A stretch of DNA of 17,189 nt from Marinilabiliaceae bacterium. GTDB lineage: Bacteria; Bacteroidota; Bacteroidia; Bacteroidales; Marinilabiliaceae. The notes beneath the pieces were generated by a model. It was given only the letters and a program-made list of their open reading frames with translations, ran no database searches and had not been told where the DNA came from. Below are positions 7,298-14,415 of this stretch, piece by piece. Positions within the stretch are counted from its first letter, which is position 1. Each line of letters begins with the position of its first letter. The position numbers were made by a program, and so were the translations under genes. The stretch is from assembly GCA_027010905.1 (NCBI GenBank), contig JALVBA010000345.1, positions 1 to 17,189 on the forward strand, written 5' to 3'.

Positions 7298-9106
7298 ATG
7301 ACAATAATAGAAAAGATAATAGCATGCCACTCCGGTAAAGAGAAAGTTTCTCCCGGCGACATCGCCGACATGGAGATTGATGTCCGTATTGCCCGTGACT
7401 TTGGAGGTTCCAATGTGGTTAAGAATATCAAATCTTTTTCCCTCAACGTTGCCGATCCGAAAAAGACATTTTTTACATTTGATACAAATCCTACCGGTTC
7501 AGACCAGAAATATGCTGCCAATCAGCAGTACTGCCGTCAGTTTGCCCGTGATCAGGAGATAAAAGTGTATGATATAAATTCCGGAATTGGTACTCACCTT
7601 GCCATCGATAAAGGATTGGCAGTCCCCGGTTCAACACTCGTCTCCACCGATTCACATGCCAACATTGTTGGAGCTATTGGAGCTTTGGGACAGGGGATGG
7701 GTGACAGAGATATTGCCGCAGCCTGGACACAGGGTTCTGTTTGGTTCAAAGTTCCATCAACGGTGAAAATTAATATCGTAGGAAACCGTCCGGCAAATAT
7801 TATGGCGAAAGATATTGTGCTAAACCTGCTTCATCGTTTTGGTGCCAACTCACTGCTCGGAAATGCTGTTGAGTTGTATGGTAATATAGTTGATGATTTA
7901 ACAATCGATGAACGGATAACTATCTCGTCAATGGCCACTGAGATGGGAGCCATAGCAATTCTTATCCCACCATCCGGCGAAGTGTTAGACTATTGTAAAG
8001 CACGGTACAGTGGAGAGTTTACACCTGTTTATGCCGATGAGGATGCTAACTATTCAGATGAGTTTACACTCGATGCCGGAGAGTTCTTTGTTGCTGTTTC
8101 AATGCCCGGAAAGCCGCATGATGTTGTTCCTTTGGAGAAGGTTAAAAGGAAGAAGATTGATTCATCTTTTGTAGGCAGCTGTACTGATGGACGTATGGAA
8201 GATTTAAGAATTGTAGCTGAAATTCTCAAAGGGCGATCAGTTGCTCCGGGGGTTGTTCTTAAAATTGTTCCTACTACAGATGATATTTGGAAAAGGTGTC
8301 TTGACGAAGGGTTGATAAAAATATTCAAAGATGCGGGGGTACTACTTGGAAATGCCGGATGTGCCGGTTGTGCGGCCGGACAGATAGGTCAGAATGGGCC
8401 GGGTGAAGTGACAGTTAGTACCGGTAATCGCAATTTTCCGGGTAAGCAGGGTAAGGGAGATGTCTTTTTGGCTTCACCGGCAGTGGCTACAGCTTCGGCT
8501 ATTGCAGGTCACATAACCACGCCTGACGATCTGCCAAAGTTGCCGTCAATCTTTAAACCATCATCTTCAAAGAGAGAGGAAGCGCAAAAGCCTGATGAGA
8601 TGAAGAGTATCGATAAACCGGTTGTTCTGGAAGGAAAAGTGTGGTTGATTAAAGAGGATAATATTGATACCGACATGATCTATCATAACAGCCACCTTGC
8701 GGTTACTGATATTAATAAGATGGGGCAATATACATTTGGAAACCTGCAAGGGTGGGAAGACTACACGAACAGAACGGAAAAGGGAGATATTATAATTACA
8801 GGGAAAAATTTTGGTGCCGGAAGTTCGCGTCAACAGGCGGTTGATTGTTTTAAAGCATTGGGAAATCAGTGTATTCTGGCTGAGTCGTTTGGTGCTATAT
8901 ATGAGCGAAATGCTATCAATGCGGGTTTTCCAATAATGACTTACAATGATTTAAAGGAGTTAGAATTGGAAAACAGAGACAAAATACGAATTGATTTGAA
9001 AGAGGGTATAGTCACTAATCTAAAAAATGGAAAGCAGATAAAGATAACTCTATTCTCAGATGTGCAAATGACGATATATCTCAAGGGAGATTTGCTTAGA
9101 GTGTGA
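7298..9106 (+). CDS. Aconitase-family hydratase 1 (fused LeuC-LeuD type)
   Basis: A 602-aa [4Fe-4S] hydro-lyase with the large (LeuC-like, about 1-410) and swivel (LeuD-like, about 440-602) domains in one chain. Cluster ligands are Cys295 (GSCTDGR) and Cys355/Cys358 (GCAGCAAG). Other marks: STDSHANIVGAIGALGQGMG (116-135), NIDTD (455-459), and GAGSSRQQA (506-514). The usual DHxxP of LeuC is DTNPT (62-66), so the His is replaced. The swivel specificity loop reads HLAV (466-469), not the YLRT type of isopropylmalate isomerase. Likely substrates are citrate/isocitrate or homocitrate/homoisocitrate. It is a paralogue of the next gene. Since fungi use an aconitase for dehydration of homocitrate and a homoaconitase for rehydration, the two may share a pathway. 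That division of work is inference. Confidence 0.85.
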   Translation: MTIIEKIIACHSGKEKVSPGDIADMEIDVRIARDFGGSNVVKNIKSFSLNVADPKKTFFTFDTNPTGSDQKYAANQQYCRQFARDQEIKVYDINSGIGTHLAIDKGLAVPGSTLVSTDSHANIVGAIGALGQGMGDRDIAAAWTQGSVWFKVPSTVKINIVGNRPANIMAKDIVLNLLHRFGANSLLGNAVELYGNIVDDLTIDERITISSMATEMGAIAILIPPSGEVLDYCKARYSGEFTPVYADEDANYSDEFTLDAGEFFVAVSMPGKPHDVVPLEKVKRKKIDSSFVGSCTDGRMEDLRIVAEILKGRSVAPGVVLKIVPTTDDIWKRCLDEGLIKIFKDAGVLLGNAGCAGCAAGQIGQNGPGEVTVSTGNRNFPGKQGKGDVFLASPAVATASAIAGHITTPDDLPKLPSIFKPSSSKREEAQKPDEMKSIDKPVVLEGKVWLIKEDNIDTDMIYHNSHLAVTDINKMGQYTFGNLQGWEDYTNRTEKGDIIITGKNFGAGSSRQQAVDCFKALGNQCILAESFGAIYERNAINAGFPIMTYNDLKELELENRDKIRIDLKEGIVTNLKNGKQIKITLFSDVQMTIYLKGDLLRV

Positions 9107-9116
9107 GAGGAGAAGA

Positions 9117-9155
9117 AGAGCCCCTCCCTAACCCTCCCCGCCGCGGCGGGGAGGT
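9117..9155 (+). repeat. Repeat A after first aconitase
   Basis: GAGCCCCTCCC-taac followed by the palindrome CCTCCCCGCCGCGGCGGGGAGG, the longest perfect A stem in the window (11 bp per arm). It starts about 10 nt after the stop codon. Confidence 0.8.
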
Positions 9156-9172
9156 AAAATGAATACGAAATA

Positions 9173-9217
9173 CGCCCTGAATGGGTAGCTTATTTTAGCA
9201 TGGGGAAACGTCCCATG
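9173..9217 (+). repeat. Repeat B between the two aconitases
   Basis: GCCCtgaatGGGtaGC, an AT-rich linker, then CATGGG-gaaacgt-CCCATG. The outer pairs are kept although the central GGGC/GCCC is reduced. Followed by AACATTGGGGGAT, also seen after the B copy at 11189. Confidence 0.7.
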
Positions 9218-9262
9218 AACATTGGGGGATGAGAATAATGTAAGCCCATCAGCGCATCGATT

Positions 9263-9290
9263 TACCCCTCCCGGCCTCACCTTTAGGTGA
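9263..9290 (+). repeat. Repeat A variant between the two aconitases
   Basis: TTACCCCTCCCGGCC then the perfect palindrome TCACCTttAGGTGA. Both arms differ from the usual CTCCCC/GGGGAG yet still pair. It is preceded by a B fragment near 9243-9254. Confidence 0.7.
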
Positions 9291-9322
9291 TTAAATGATG
9301 GATTAAAAAAGAAACGATAATA

Positions 9323-9376
9323 GTTTTGGCACATGTTTTTGTCCCGCGAAGCGGAATACAAAAACTGTGACAAAAC
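9323..9376 (+). repeat. Repeat C copy 3, leader hairpin before second aconitase
   Basis: Arms as in copy 1 with small changes (GTTTTGGCACATG on the left, one T-to-C in the inner arm) and a 3-nt loop gaa. The ATG follows 14 nt after the hairpin. Confidence 0.85.
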
Positions 9377-9390
9377 AAAAACGCTACCCC

Positions 9391-11196
9391 ATGTCAGGAA
9401 AAACATTTGTAGAGAAAATATTCGAAGCACCGGTAGGCAGCATTGTTTTTAAGCGACCGGACATTGTTCTATCTCACGACAACACATCATCCATAGAGAA
9501 GATATTTCGTAAGATGGGTGGCGAAAATATTGTGGATCCGTCACAGCTTCTTGTGGTGCTTGATCACAATGCTCCGCCAACAAACAGCAAGTTGGCAAAT
9601 GATTACATGAAGATTCGCAGGTTTGCAAAAGCGCAGGGGGTAAAACGCTTTCACGATGTAGGTAGTGGTATCTGTCATCAGGTAATGTCGGTGCATGCTA
9701 AACCCGGAATGATGATTGTGGGAAGTGACAGCCATACATGTACTGCCGGTGCTTTTAACGCATTTGCCGCCGGCATCGATCGTACTGAGGCTGCCGGACT
9801 TTGGCGAAACGGCGAGACGTGGTTCAGAGTTCCTGAAACAATAAAAATTGTACTTACAGGCATACTCCCTTCAGGGGTTTTTGCAAAGGACGTGGCTCTA
9901 TACATCATTGGAATGATTGGTTCATCAGGTGCCGACTATCGCTCAATTGAGTATCACGGCTCCGGAGTGGATACCCTGTCTGTGTCAGACAGAATGACCA
10001 TTTCGAATATGGCATCAGAGATGGGGGCAAAAAGTGCAGTCTTCTCTCCGGATGAGGTGCTTGAGAAGTTTATTGGTGAAAAGGTTGAAGGAGTATGGGC
10101 TGATGATAACGCTATTTACGAAGAAGTATTTAATATTAATCTAAGTGAACTTGTTCCTGTAGTTGCTTGTCCTCACCATGTGGATAACGTAAAAAGTATT
10201 GATGAGGTTATTGGAATCAGAGTAGAGCAGGCTTTGATTGGAACCTGTACTAATGGCCGAATTGAGGATCTTCGTGCAGCGGCAGCAGTCTTGAAGGGGC
10301 AAAAGGTCTCTCCCGGATTTCAACTTTTGGTCACTCCTGCCTCGCGCGAAGTCTATCGTCAGGCGATGAAAGAGGGGCTGCTTGATATTTTTATGGATGC
10401 AGGTGCATCTATTCTCACTGCTTCGTGTGGGCCGTGTCTCGGCACAGGCCAGGGAATACCTGCTGACGGAATAAATGTTATTAGTACAGCAAACCGTAAT
10501 TTCCTTGGTCGGATGGGTAATAAAAACGCATCTATTTATCTGGCATCTCCTGTTACTGTGGCACTCTCAGCAATCTCAGGGCAGATAACTTCTCCCGTTG
10601 GTAAAACCGGTAAAAAGTTCCCGTTTAAAAAAGAGCAGTCAACAACAGTTGAAATTAAGCTGGGAGACCAAAGACATGTGAAGGGTGTGTGGGCATATAG
10701 CGATATTGATAATCTGAATACAGATCAGATGTTCGCAGGTAATCTCACTTATGAAGTCAACAGCTCTGATCCTGAAAAGATACTACCTCATCTATTTAAA
10801 GGTTTTGATGAGGCCTTTGCCGATGAGGTAAAAACGGGGGATATAATAGTTTGCGGTGCTAATTTTGGTTGTGGCAGTTCTCGTGAGCACCCATCAGTAG
10901 GATTAAAGTATGCAGGTGTTGAGGCAGTGATAGTGAAATCTGTTTCACGAATATTCTTTCGTTCAGCAATAAATCAGGGATTACCAATAATTGTTCTTCC
11001 TGAAGCTGTTGATGCCTACAGGTATGGTGATGCTGTATCTGTAGATTTCGAGAAGGGAGTTGTTAAAATGGGTGAGAAGGAGTTTAATTTCAACCCTTTG
11101 CCAGGTAAATTGTTAGAGATATTAGAAAAGGGAGGTTTGGTAAAAGCAATAAAGCAGTTAGGAATGAACCCATTCAGGGGTAAAAAAAAGCCCTGA
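9391..11196 (+). CDS. Aconitase-family hydratase 2 (fused LeuC-LeuD type)
   Basis: A 601-aa fused hydro-lyase with more canonical motifs than its neighbour: DHNAPP (58-63), GSDSHTCTAGAFNAFAAGI (111-129), cluster ligands Cys286 (GTCTNGR) and Cys346/Cys349 (CGPCLG), the swivel domain with NTDQM (443-447), GCGSSREH (493-500), and SRIFFRSAINQGLPI (519-533). The specificity loop is NLTY (451-454), different from hydratase 1. It could be a homoaconitase or an aconitase. I chose ATG 9391 (MSGKTFVEKI) over the GTG at 9367 because that GTG lies in repeat C, and the same GTG occurs in every C copy. The TGA stop lies in the first stem of a B repeat (aaGCCCTGAAAGGGC), so the terminal Lys-Pro codons are partly repeat-derived. 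Confidence 0.87.
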   Translation: MSGKTFVEKIFEAPVGSIVFKRPDIVLSHDNTSSIEKIFRKMGGENIVDPSQLLVVLDHNAPPTNSKLANDYMKIRRFAKAQGVKRFHDVGSGICHQVMSVHAKPGMMIVGSDSHTCTAGAFNAFAAGIDRTEAAGLWRNGETWFRVPETIKIVLTGILPSGVFAKDVALYIIGMIGSSGADYRSIEYHGSGVDTLSVSDRMTISNMASEMGAKSAVFSPDEVLEKFIGEKVEGVWADDNAIYEEVFNINLSELVPVVACPHHVDNVKSIDEVIGIRVEQALIGTCTNGRIEDLRAAAAVLKGQKVSPGFQLLVTPASREVYRQAMKEGLLDIFMDAGASILTASCGPCLGTGQGIPADGINVISTANRNFLGRMGNKNASIYLASPVTVALSAISGQITSPVGKTGKKFPFKKEQSTTVEIKLGDQRHVKGVWAYSDIDNLNTDQMFAGNLTYEVNSSDPEKILPHLFKGFDEAFADEVKTGDIIVCGANFGCGSSREHPSVGLKYAGVEAVIVKSVSRIFFRSAINQGLPIIVLPEAVDAYRYGDAVSVDFEKGVVKMGEKEFNFNPLPGKLLEILEKGGLVKAIKQLGMNPFRGKKKP

Positions 11197-11234
11197 AAGG
11201 GCGATGTAATTCAGCATGGGACAACGGCTCCCAT
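11189..11234 (+). repeat. Repeat B overlapping the second aconitase stop codon
   Basis: GCCCTgaAGGGC contains the in-frame TGA (11194-11196). A linker follows, then CATGGG-acaacggct-CCCAT. Confidence 0.75.
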
Positions 11235-11257
11235 AAACATTGGGATAATAAAAAATA

Positions 11258-11300
11258 GCACTGTAAGGGCGCAATATTATAACCAGGGGCAACACCCTGG
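11258..11300 (+). repeat. Repeat B upstream of the aldehyde dehydrogenase gene
   Basis: The first stem is decayed (GCAC..GGGC). The second is CCAGGG-gcaaca-CCCTGG, with a 3-nt AT-rich side like the other copies. Confidence 0.7.
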
Positions 11301-11322
11301 GATTAAGAAAGAAACAATACTG

Positions 11323-11377
11323 GTTTTGGCGCGTGTTTTTGTTCCGCGATAGCGGAATACATAAACCGTGACAAAAC
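11323..11377 (+). repeat. Repeat C copy 4, leader hairpin before ALDH
   Basis: GTTTTGGCGCGTG on the left arm and CATAAACCGTGACAAAAC on the right; loop gata, inner stem TTCCGC/GCGGAA intact. The start codon is 46 nt downstream, the longest gap of the five copies. Confidence 0.83.
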
Positions 11378-11423
11378 AAATAAATGAAATTTTACACAAA
11401 ATAATAATCTAAATTATAACCAA

Positions 11424-12968
11424 ATGAACAATTACAACATTCAGGAAGCATTAAAACAGTTAGGCATAAAGGAGGTCAACTATGGTGTTTGCACGGGAAC
11501 GGAGTGGAAAGAGACTCCGGGTGACATTAAAACCTCATACTCGCCTGCCGACGGCAAGGTAATAGCAGGAGTACTTCAGGGAACAAAAGAGGACTACAAC
11601 GAGGTAGTGGAAAAAGCACAAGATGCATTCAAAACATGGCGTGTTATTCCGGCTCCCAAAAGAGGAGAGATTGTTCGTCAGATTGGTCTTGAACTGCGAA
11701 AGTATAAAGAGCCGTTAGCTGCACTTGTTTCCTACGAGATGGGTAAGATTTATCAGGAGGGACTTGGAGAAGTTCAGGAGATGATAGATATTTGTGACTT
11801 TGCTGTTGGGCAGTCGCGTCAGTTGTATGGATTTACTATGCATTCGGAGCGTGAGAGCCACCGTATGTATGACCAGTACCATCCTTTGGGTGTGGTAGGA
11901 GTGGTTTCGGCATTTAATTTTCCTGTTGCTGTATGGGCATGGAATGCAATGCTTGCCTTGATTGCCGGAGATGTTGTGTTGTGGAAGCCCTCTTCAAAGG
12001 TGTTGCTTTGTGCTGTATCAGTACATAAGATAGTAGCTGGTGTATTGGAGAGGAATAGTGTACCGGAGGGTGTACTTAGCCTAGTGGCAACAAGTTCGAA
12101 GTATCTGGGTGATGATATGTTTAAGGATAAGCGTTTGCCGCTAATCTCTTTTACCGGGTCAACATGGATAGGTAAGAAGGTTGGTCGTTTGGTAGGTGAG
12201 CGACTGGGAAAACAGATTCTGGAGTTGGGAGGAAATAACGCAATTATTGTCACCCCAAATGCAGATATGGATATGGTGATGAGGGCAGTGGTGTTTGGTG
12301 CTGTTGGTACTACCGGTCAGCGATGTACTTCTACCCGAAGGATTATTCTTCACGAATCTGTTTATGACACTTTCAGAGATAACCTGATAAAAGCGTACAA
12401 GAGTCTGAAGATGGGACATCCTTTGGATTCCAATACTCATGTTGGTCCGATGATTGACAAGAGTGCAGTAGAGACCTATCAGATAGCTCTTGAGCAGGTT
12501 GTTAAAGAGGGCGGTAAAATTTTATACGGTGGAAATATCCTTGAAGGTGAAGGATATGAGTCAGGATGCTATGTTGTGCCGGCAATTGCTGAAGCTGAAA
12601 ATCATTTTAATGTTGTTCAGGAGGAGACATTTGCACCTCTTCTTTACCTAATAAAATACAGTACAATAGATGAGGCTATTGAGATACACAATGGTGTTCC
12701 TCAGGGATTATCATCAGCAATATTTTCCACAAACATTCACGAAACAGAACGTTTCTTGTCTGTTGAAGGCTCTGATTGTGGTATTGCAAATGTAAATATT
12801 GGCACATCGGGTGCTGAGATTGGTGGTGCTTTTGGCGGTGAGAAGGAGACCGGTGGAGGTCGTGAGTCCGGATCGGACGCATGGAAAGCCTACATGCGGC
12901 GCCAGACCAATACCATCAATTACGGTACAGATCTGCCATTGGCACAAGGCATAAAATTTGACATATAG
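11424..12968 (+). CDS. Alpha-aminoadipate semialdehyde dehydrogenase (ALDH7/antiquitin type)
   Basis: A 514-aa NAD(P)-dependent aldehyde dehydrogenase that closely resembles human ALDH7A1. Expected reaction: 2-aminoadipate 6-semialdehyde to 2-aminoadipate, in the cytosol. Catalytic residues: Asn165 (SAFNFPV), Glu267 (LELGGNN) and nucleophile Cys301 in GTTGQRCTSTRR. Substrate-side residues of antiquitin appear kept: the GEVQE segment (115-119) and Arg300 beside the nucleophile. The C-terminal block from about residue 455 (SGAEIGGAFGGEK, GRESGSDAWKAYMRRQT, INYGTDLPLAQGIKF) is diagnostic of ALDH7. Lying next to the two saccharopine genes, it completes a lysine-to-aminoadipate route. The start fits the family N-terminus (LGIKEVNYGVCTG). 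Confidence 0.94.
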   Translation: MNNYNIQEALKQLGIKEVNYGVCTGTEWKETPGDIKTSYSPADGKVIAGVLQGTKEDYNEVVEKAQDAFKTWRVIPAPKRGEIVRQIGLELRKYKEPLAALVSYEMGKIYQEGLGEVQEMIDICDFAVGQSRQLYGFTMHSERESHRMYDQYHPLGVVGVVSAFNFPVAVWAWNAMLALIAGDVVLWKPSSKVLLCAVSVHKIVAGVLERNSVPEGVLSLVATSSKYLGDDMFKDKRLPLISFTGSTWIGKKVGRLVGERLGKQILELGGNNAIIVTPNADMDMVMRAVVFGAVGTTGQRCTSTRRIILHESVYDTFRDNLIKAYKSLKMGHPLDSNTHVGPMIDKSAVETYQIALEQVVKEGGKILYGGNILEGEGYESGCYVVPAIAEAENHFNVVQEETFAPLLYLIKYSTIDEAIEIHNGVPQGLSSAIFSTNIHETERFLSVEGSDCGIANVNIGTSGAEIGGAFGGEKETGGGRESGSDAWKAYMRRQTNTINYGTDLPLAQGIKFDI

Positions 12969-12972
12969 AATT

Positions 12973-12987
12973 AAGCCCTGAAAGGGA
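12973..12987 (+). repeat. Half repeat B after ALDH
   Basis: AAGCCCTGAAAGGGA: only the first stem of B, 5 nt after the stop codon. The second stem is absent at this point. Confidence 0.5.
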
Positions 12988-13012
12988 AAGGAATCTCGAT
13001 AGGAATCAAACT

Positions 13013-13045
13013 TACCCCTCCCAGCCTCCCCTGAAGGGGAGGTGA
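13013..13045 (+). repeat. Repeat A between ALDH and lysine-ketoglutarate reductase genes
   Basis: TTACCCCTCCCAG then CCTCCCCtgaaGGGGAGG. It shares the flank TGATTTAGATGAT with the variant copy at 9263 (TGATTAAATGAT), so these two copies form a subfamily. Confidence 0.8.
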
Positions 13046-13072
13046 TTTAGATGATAGATGGTAGAAAACAGA

Positions 13073-13094
13073 AGAGCCCTGGGCAACGCCCCGG
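13073..13094 (+). repeat. Half repeat B before repeat C copy 5
   Basis: GAGCCCTGGGC-aac-GCCCCGG: the second stem of B with mismatched outer pairs; the first stem is missing or fused into it. Confidence 0.5.
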
Positions 13095-13112
13095 TAATAA
13101 GGAAGTATATCG

Positions 13113-13169
13113 GTTTTGGCACATGTTTTTGTTTTCCGCATTAGCGGAAAACAAAAACCGTGACAAAAC
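13113..13169 (+). repeat. Repeat C copy 5, leader hairpin before lysine-ketoglutarate reductase
   Basis: GTTTTGGCACATG..TTTTCCGC, loop atta, GCGGAAAA..CCGTGACAAAAC. The inner arms are longer than in the other copies and changed on both sides (TTTTCCGC/GCGGAAAA), which keeps perfect pairing. ATG follows 18 nt downstream. Confidence 0.85.
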
Positions 13170-13187
13170 ATTAAAATATAAAATTTT

Positions 13188-14390
13188 ATGAAATTAGGAA
13201 TAATCAGAGAAGAGAAGAATCCACCGGACAAAAGAGTACCGTTGATTCCCGAACAATGCAAATTTTTAATGGAGAGATATCCATCGTTGGAGGTGGTTGT
13301 GCAATCAAGTGAGGTTAGATGTTTTAAAGATGATGAGTACCGCTCAGCAAATATTTTTGTTGTTGATGATATCTCCGACTGTGATGTTCTGATGGGAGTA
13401 AAAGAGATTCCTAAAGATAAATTGGTTCCGGGAAAAACATACTTCTTCTTCTCGCATACCATAAAAAAACAGCCCTATAATCGCTCTCTCTTACAGGAGG
13501 TGTTAAGGCGAAAGGTAAGACTTGTAGATTATGAGGTGCTTACCGATAAGAAGGGTTTTCGTATCATTGGGTTTGGTCATTTTGCCGGATTAGTGGGAGC
13601 TTACAATGCTCTTATCACCTATGGTAAAAAGCACAAATTGTATGATTTGAAGCCTGCTAACCGATGTTACGATCTGAAGGATCTTAAGCATGAGCTTAAG
13701 AAGATTACTGTTCCTGATGTACGAATTGCCGTTACAGGAAGTGGACGAGTGGCTAATGGAGTGATTGAGATTTTAAAAGTGGCCGGTGTCAAGCAGTTGT
13801 CTGTTGAAGATTACCTCAAGGGAGAAAAGGCTGATACTCCTGTTTATGTTCAGCTAGAGCCTGGTGATTACAATGAGCATAAAGCAGATAAGGAGTTTGA
13901 GATGATGCACTTTTTCCAAAATCCTTTGGAGTATGAAGGTAATTTTAGGAGGTTTATTCCATTTACCGATATTCTTATATCTGCGGCCTATTGGGATCCT
14001 GATGCGCCGGTACTGTTTAGTAATGACGACATGAAAAAGGATGAATTTGCTATTGATGTGATTGCTGATATCACCTGCGATATTAAGGGCTCTATTCCCT
14101 CCACAGTTAGGGCTTGCACAATAGAAGAGCCTTTTTACGATTATGATCCACAGAGTGAGACAGAGAAGCCTCCTTTTTCCGGAGAGAAGCAGGTTACGGT
14201 TATGGCTGTTGATACACTTCCCGCTGAGTTGCCAGTTGATTCTTCCAGTGAATTTGGTGCGCAATTGATTTCCGGTGTTCTACCTTCTCTGCTTGAGGAG
14301 GATAGGCTGGGTGTGATTGAAAGGGCTTCAATTACCATGGATGGGAAGCTTACAATGAATTTTGAGTATTTGAGAGACTATGTTGAATAA
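13188..14390 (+). CDS. Lysine-2-oxoglutarate reductase (saccharopine dehydrogenase, lysine-forming type)
   Basis: A 400-aa stand-alone enzyme like the reductase half of animal/plant AASS and yeast Lys1. It joins lysine and 2-oxoglutarate to saccharopine with NAD(P)H, or the reverse. The N-terminal AlaDH/PNT-type domain begins KLGIIREEKNPPDKRVPLIP, with Arg16, Lys72 (VKEIP) and His90 (FSHTIKKQ) at the places of the catalytic Lys/His pair of Lys1-type enzymes. A Rossmann motif GSGRVANG lies at 184-191. The C-terminal part (DVIADITCDIKGSIPST) carries the DITCD motif of the family. Only 25 bp separate it from the next gene, which has a strong ribosome-binding site, so the pair is probably co-expressed. 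Preceded by a C hairpin. Confidence 0.9.
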   Translation: MKLGIIREEKNPPDKRVPLIPEQCKFLMERYPSLEVVVQSSEVRCFKDDEYRSANIFVVDDISDCDVLMGVKEIPKDKLVPGKTYFFFSHTIKKQPYNRSLLQEVLRRKVRLVDYEVLTDKKGFRIIGFGHFAGLVGAYNALITYGKKHKLYDLKPANRCYDLKDLKHELKKITVPDVRIAVTGSGRVANGVIEILKVAGVKQLSVEDYLKGEKADTPVYVQLEPGDYNEHKADKEFEMMHFFQNPLEYEGNFRRFIPFTDILISAAYWDPDAPVLFSNDDMKKDEFAIDVIADITCDIKGSIPSTVRACTIEEPFYDYDPQSETEKPPFSGEKQVTVMAVDTLPAELPVDSSSEFGAQLISGVLPSLLEEDRLGVIERASITMDGKLTMNFEYLRDYVE

Positions 14391-14402
14391 ATAGGACTTT
14401 TC

Positions 14403-14408
14403 AAGGAG
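14403..14408 (+). promoter_or_regulatory. Canonical Shine-Dalgarno of the saccharopine dehydrogenase gene
   Basis: AAGGAG sits 7 nt before the ATG at 14416. It is the only clear Shine-Dalgarno in the block, and this is the only spacer of the block without palindromic repeats apart from the 10-nt citE-citF gap. Confidence 0.7.
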
Positions 14409-14415
14409 TTAAATT

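Noticed and set aside
9367..9390. GTG start for the second aconitase, adding MTKQKRYP
   Set aside because: The GTG lies in repeat C and recurs in every C copy before unrelated genes; the ATG at 9391 fits the family start.
4831..11300. Repeat B stems as intrinsic terminators
   Set aside because: The stems are strong but no T tract follows them, and they lie within a run of same-strand genes that appear to belong together.
4898..13169. Integron cassette array with C repeats as attC sites
   Set aside because: The ends are GTTTTG...CAAAAC rather than RYYYAAC...GTTRRRY, there is no integrase gene, and the genes form one metabolic set.
4771..13169. CRISPR array
   Set aside because: The repeats are kilobases apart with genes between them, and no regular short spacers or cas genes are present.
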